Source: Gammaproteobacteria bacterium
GTDB lineage: Bacteria; Pseudomonadota; Gammaproteobacteria; Arenicellales; Poriferihabitantaceae
Direction of reading: 5' to 3'
Length of the DNA stretch: 6,385 nucleotides
Assembly: GCA_020027415.1 (NCBI GenBank)
Contig: JAHRAW010000041.1
Span: forward strand, 1-6,385
How positions within the stretch are numbered: the first letter of the stretch is position 1; each line of letters begins with the position of its first letter. The notes beneath the pieces are model-generated. The model saw only the letters and a program-made list of their open reading frames with translations. It was not told the origin of the DNA and ran no database searches. The translations under genes were made by a program, and so were the position numbers. Positions 5,457 through 6,385 of the stretch are shown in pieces.

Positions 5457-6344
5457 ATGATATATGAGTTCACAAAAATGCAATCTCTCGGCAACGATTT
5501 TATCGTTTTGGACGGCGTATCCGATGCCATAAACCTCACCGCCGAGACTGCCAAGCGTCTTGCCGACCGCCATTTTGGCGTCGGTTGCGACCAAGTATTG
5601 TTAGTGCAAGCCGACGCCGAGGATGCGGCGCGCTTTGTTTTCCGCATCTTCAATCAAGACGGCAGCGAGGCCGAACAATGCGGCAATGGGGCGCGTTGTC
5701 TGGCGCGCTTCTTGGTTGCGCGCGGCTTAACCAAACGCGACACCATGCGAGTGCGCACCCGCAAGCAATGGATGACCTTGCGCATCAACGCGGATGAATC
5801 GGTTACCGTGGATATGGGAAAACCCGAATTCTCTCCGCAGAAAATTCCCTTTGTTACCGAAGTTGCCGAACCGCCGCGCGCTAACGCTAAGCAAGCGCGC
5901 CCAACCAACCACGCCCGGCATACCGCAACCGCGCATACGCTTACAGTAGACGGCGAAGCCGTGCAAGTTTCGGTGGTCGCCATCGGCAATCCGCATGCCG
6001 TGCAACGCGTGCCAAGCGTCGCCGCCGCCGCGGTGGAAACACTCGGCGGCAAACTCACAAACCATGCGCAATTCCCGCAGCAAGCAAACATCGGTTTCAT
6101 GCAAGTGGTCGCCAAAGATCACATCCGCCTGCGCGTATACGAACGCGGCGTAGGCGAAACCTTGGGCTGCGGCAGCGGCGCATGCGCGGCGGTCGCCATC
6201 GGCATCATCAACGGTTGGCTGGATAACAAGGTAACCGTATCCCTGCCCGGCGGCAACGCCGAAGTAACTTGGCGACAACGCAACCAATCCATGTTGTTAA
6301 CCGGTCCCGCGCATACGGTTTTTCATGGGCGTATTGAGTTGTAA
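5457..6344 (+). CDS. dapF: Diaminopimelate epimerase
   Basis: DapF interconverts LL- and meso-diaminopimelate in the cytosol, supplying peptidoglycan cross-linking and lysine synthesis. From the ATG at 5457 the product is 295 residues (E. coli 274) and opens MIYEFTKMQSLGNDF, the standard DapF N-terminus. A GTG at 5439 would add six residues that do not fit the family. GGAG at 5441-5444 or GAG at 5446-5448 may be the ribosome binding site. The two catalytic cysteines of the PLP-independent mechanism are present: C75 in EQCGNGARC and C238 in GCGSGACA. GNPHAV (177-182), NIGFMQVV (211-218) and RLRVYERG (224-231) are also conserved. About 19 extra residues lie between IPF and GNPH compared with E. 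coli. The usual E. coli neighbours lptM and xerC are not seen: upstream is a divergent membrane-protein gene, and the window ends soon after the stop. Confidence 0.96.
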   Translation: MIYEFTKMQSLGNDFIVLDGVSDAINLTAETAKRLADRHFGVGCDQVLLVQADAEDAARFVFRIFNQDGSEAEQCGNGARCLARFLVARGLTKRDTMRVRTRKQWMTLRINADESVTVDMGKPEFSPQKIPFVTEVAEPPRANAKQARPTNHARHTATAHTLTVDGEAVQVSVVAIGNPHAVQRVPSVAAAAVETLGGKLTNHAQFPQQANIGFMQVVAKDHIRLRVYERGVGETLGCGSGACAAVAIGIINGWLDNKVTVSLPGGNAEVTWRQRNQSMLLTGPAHTVFHGRIEL

Positions 6345-6385
6345 AAGCAGTTGCCAATTATGCGGCTATTTGTAATACTATTGCG

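Noticed and set aside
5727..6287. Minus-strand open frames of 150-186 codons opposite dapF.
   Set aside because: They are opposite-strand echoes of dapF; their composition shows no protein-like motifs and no ribosome binding site.
6360..6385. Possible start of a further plus-strand gene (ATG at 6360 reading MRLFVILL, open to the window edge).
   Set aside because: Only eight codons are visible, there is no Shine-Dalgarno, and no family can be recognised.

Overview
This window carries core-genome DNA from what looks like a gammaproteobacterium. The evidence is gene content and order: a minus-strand block (rhodanese, secB, gpsA) diverges from envC and a C-terminal processing protease, as around the Escherichia coli and Pseudomonas yibN/secB and envC loci. 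The DNA is moderately GC-rich, and short GCGC-type words are common. I see no phage, insertion sequence, CRISPR, tRNA, rRNA or defence gene.

Layout. Positions 1-33 hold the last ten codons of a plus-strand gene whose C-terminus (EAWRQL...) matches the end of the tRNA 2'-O-methyltransferase TrmL. It converges on the minus-strand group gpsA (129-1172), secB (1241-1756) and a membrane-anchored single-domain rhodanese (1809-2234). A 139-bp divergent intergenic region (2235-2373) follows. It contains a consensus -10 box set in a self-complementary octamer and a perfect 12-bp inverted repeat in the predicted envC leader. The plus-strand pair envC (2374-3627) and ctpA (3652-5064, TTG start with a strong Shine-Dalgarno) follows. 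A small minus-strand two-helix membrane protein (5097-5360) converges on ctpA and diverges from dapF (5457-6344). The window ends 41 bases after dapF, and I cannot support a gene in that tail.

How the genes work together. Most products serve the cell envelope. GpsA makes glycerol-3-phosphate for phospholipids. SecB delivers envelope proteins to SecA. EnvC activates septal murein amidases, and CtpA is a periplasmic protease whose relatives control cell-wall hydrolases. DapF supplies meso-diaminopimelate for peptidoglycan and lysine.

The main point of interest is locus compaction. Compared with E. coli, cysE is missing between gpsA and trmL, grxC between secB and the rhodanese, gpmI (gpmM) between the rhodanese and envC, and yibQ near envC. 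I found no new multi-gene system. The best leads are the envC leader hairpin with its paired TTGCGCAA octamers, a promoter-proximal box shared by envC and dapF, a basic SecB tail and an insertion in DapF.
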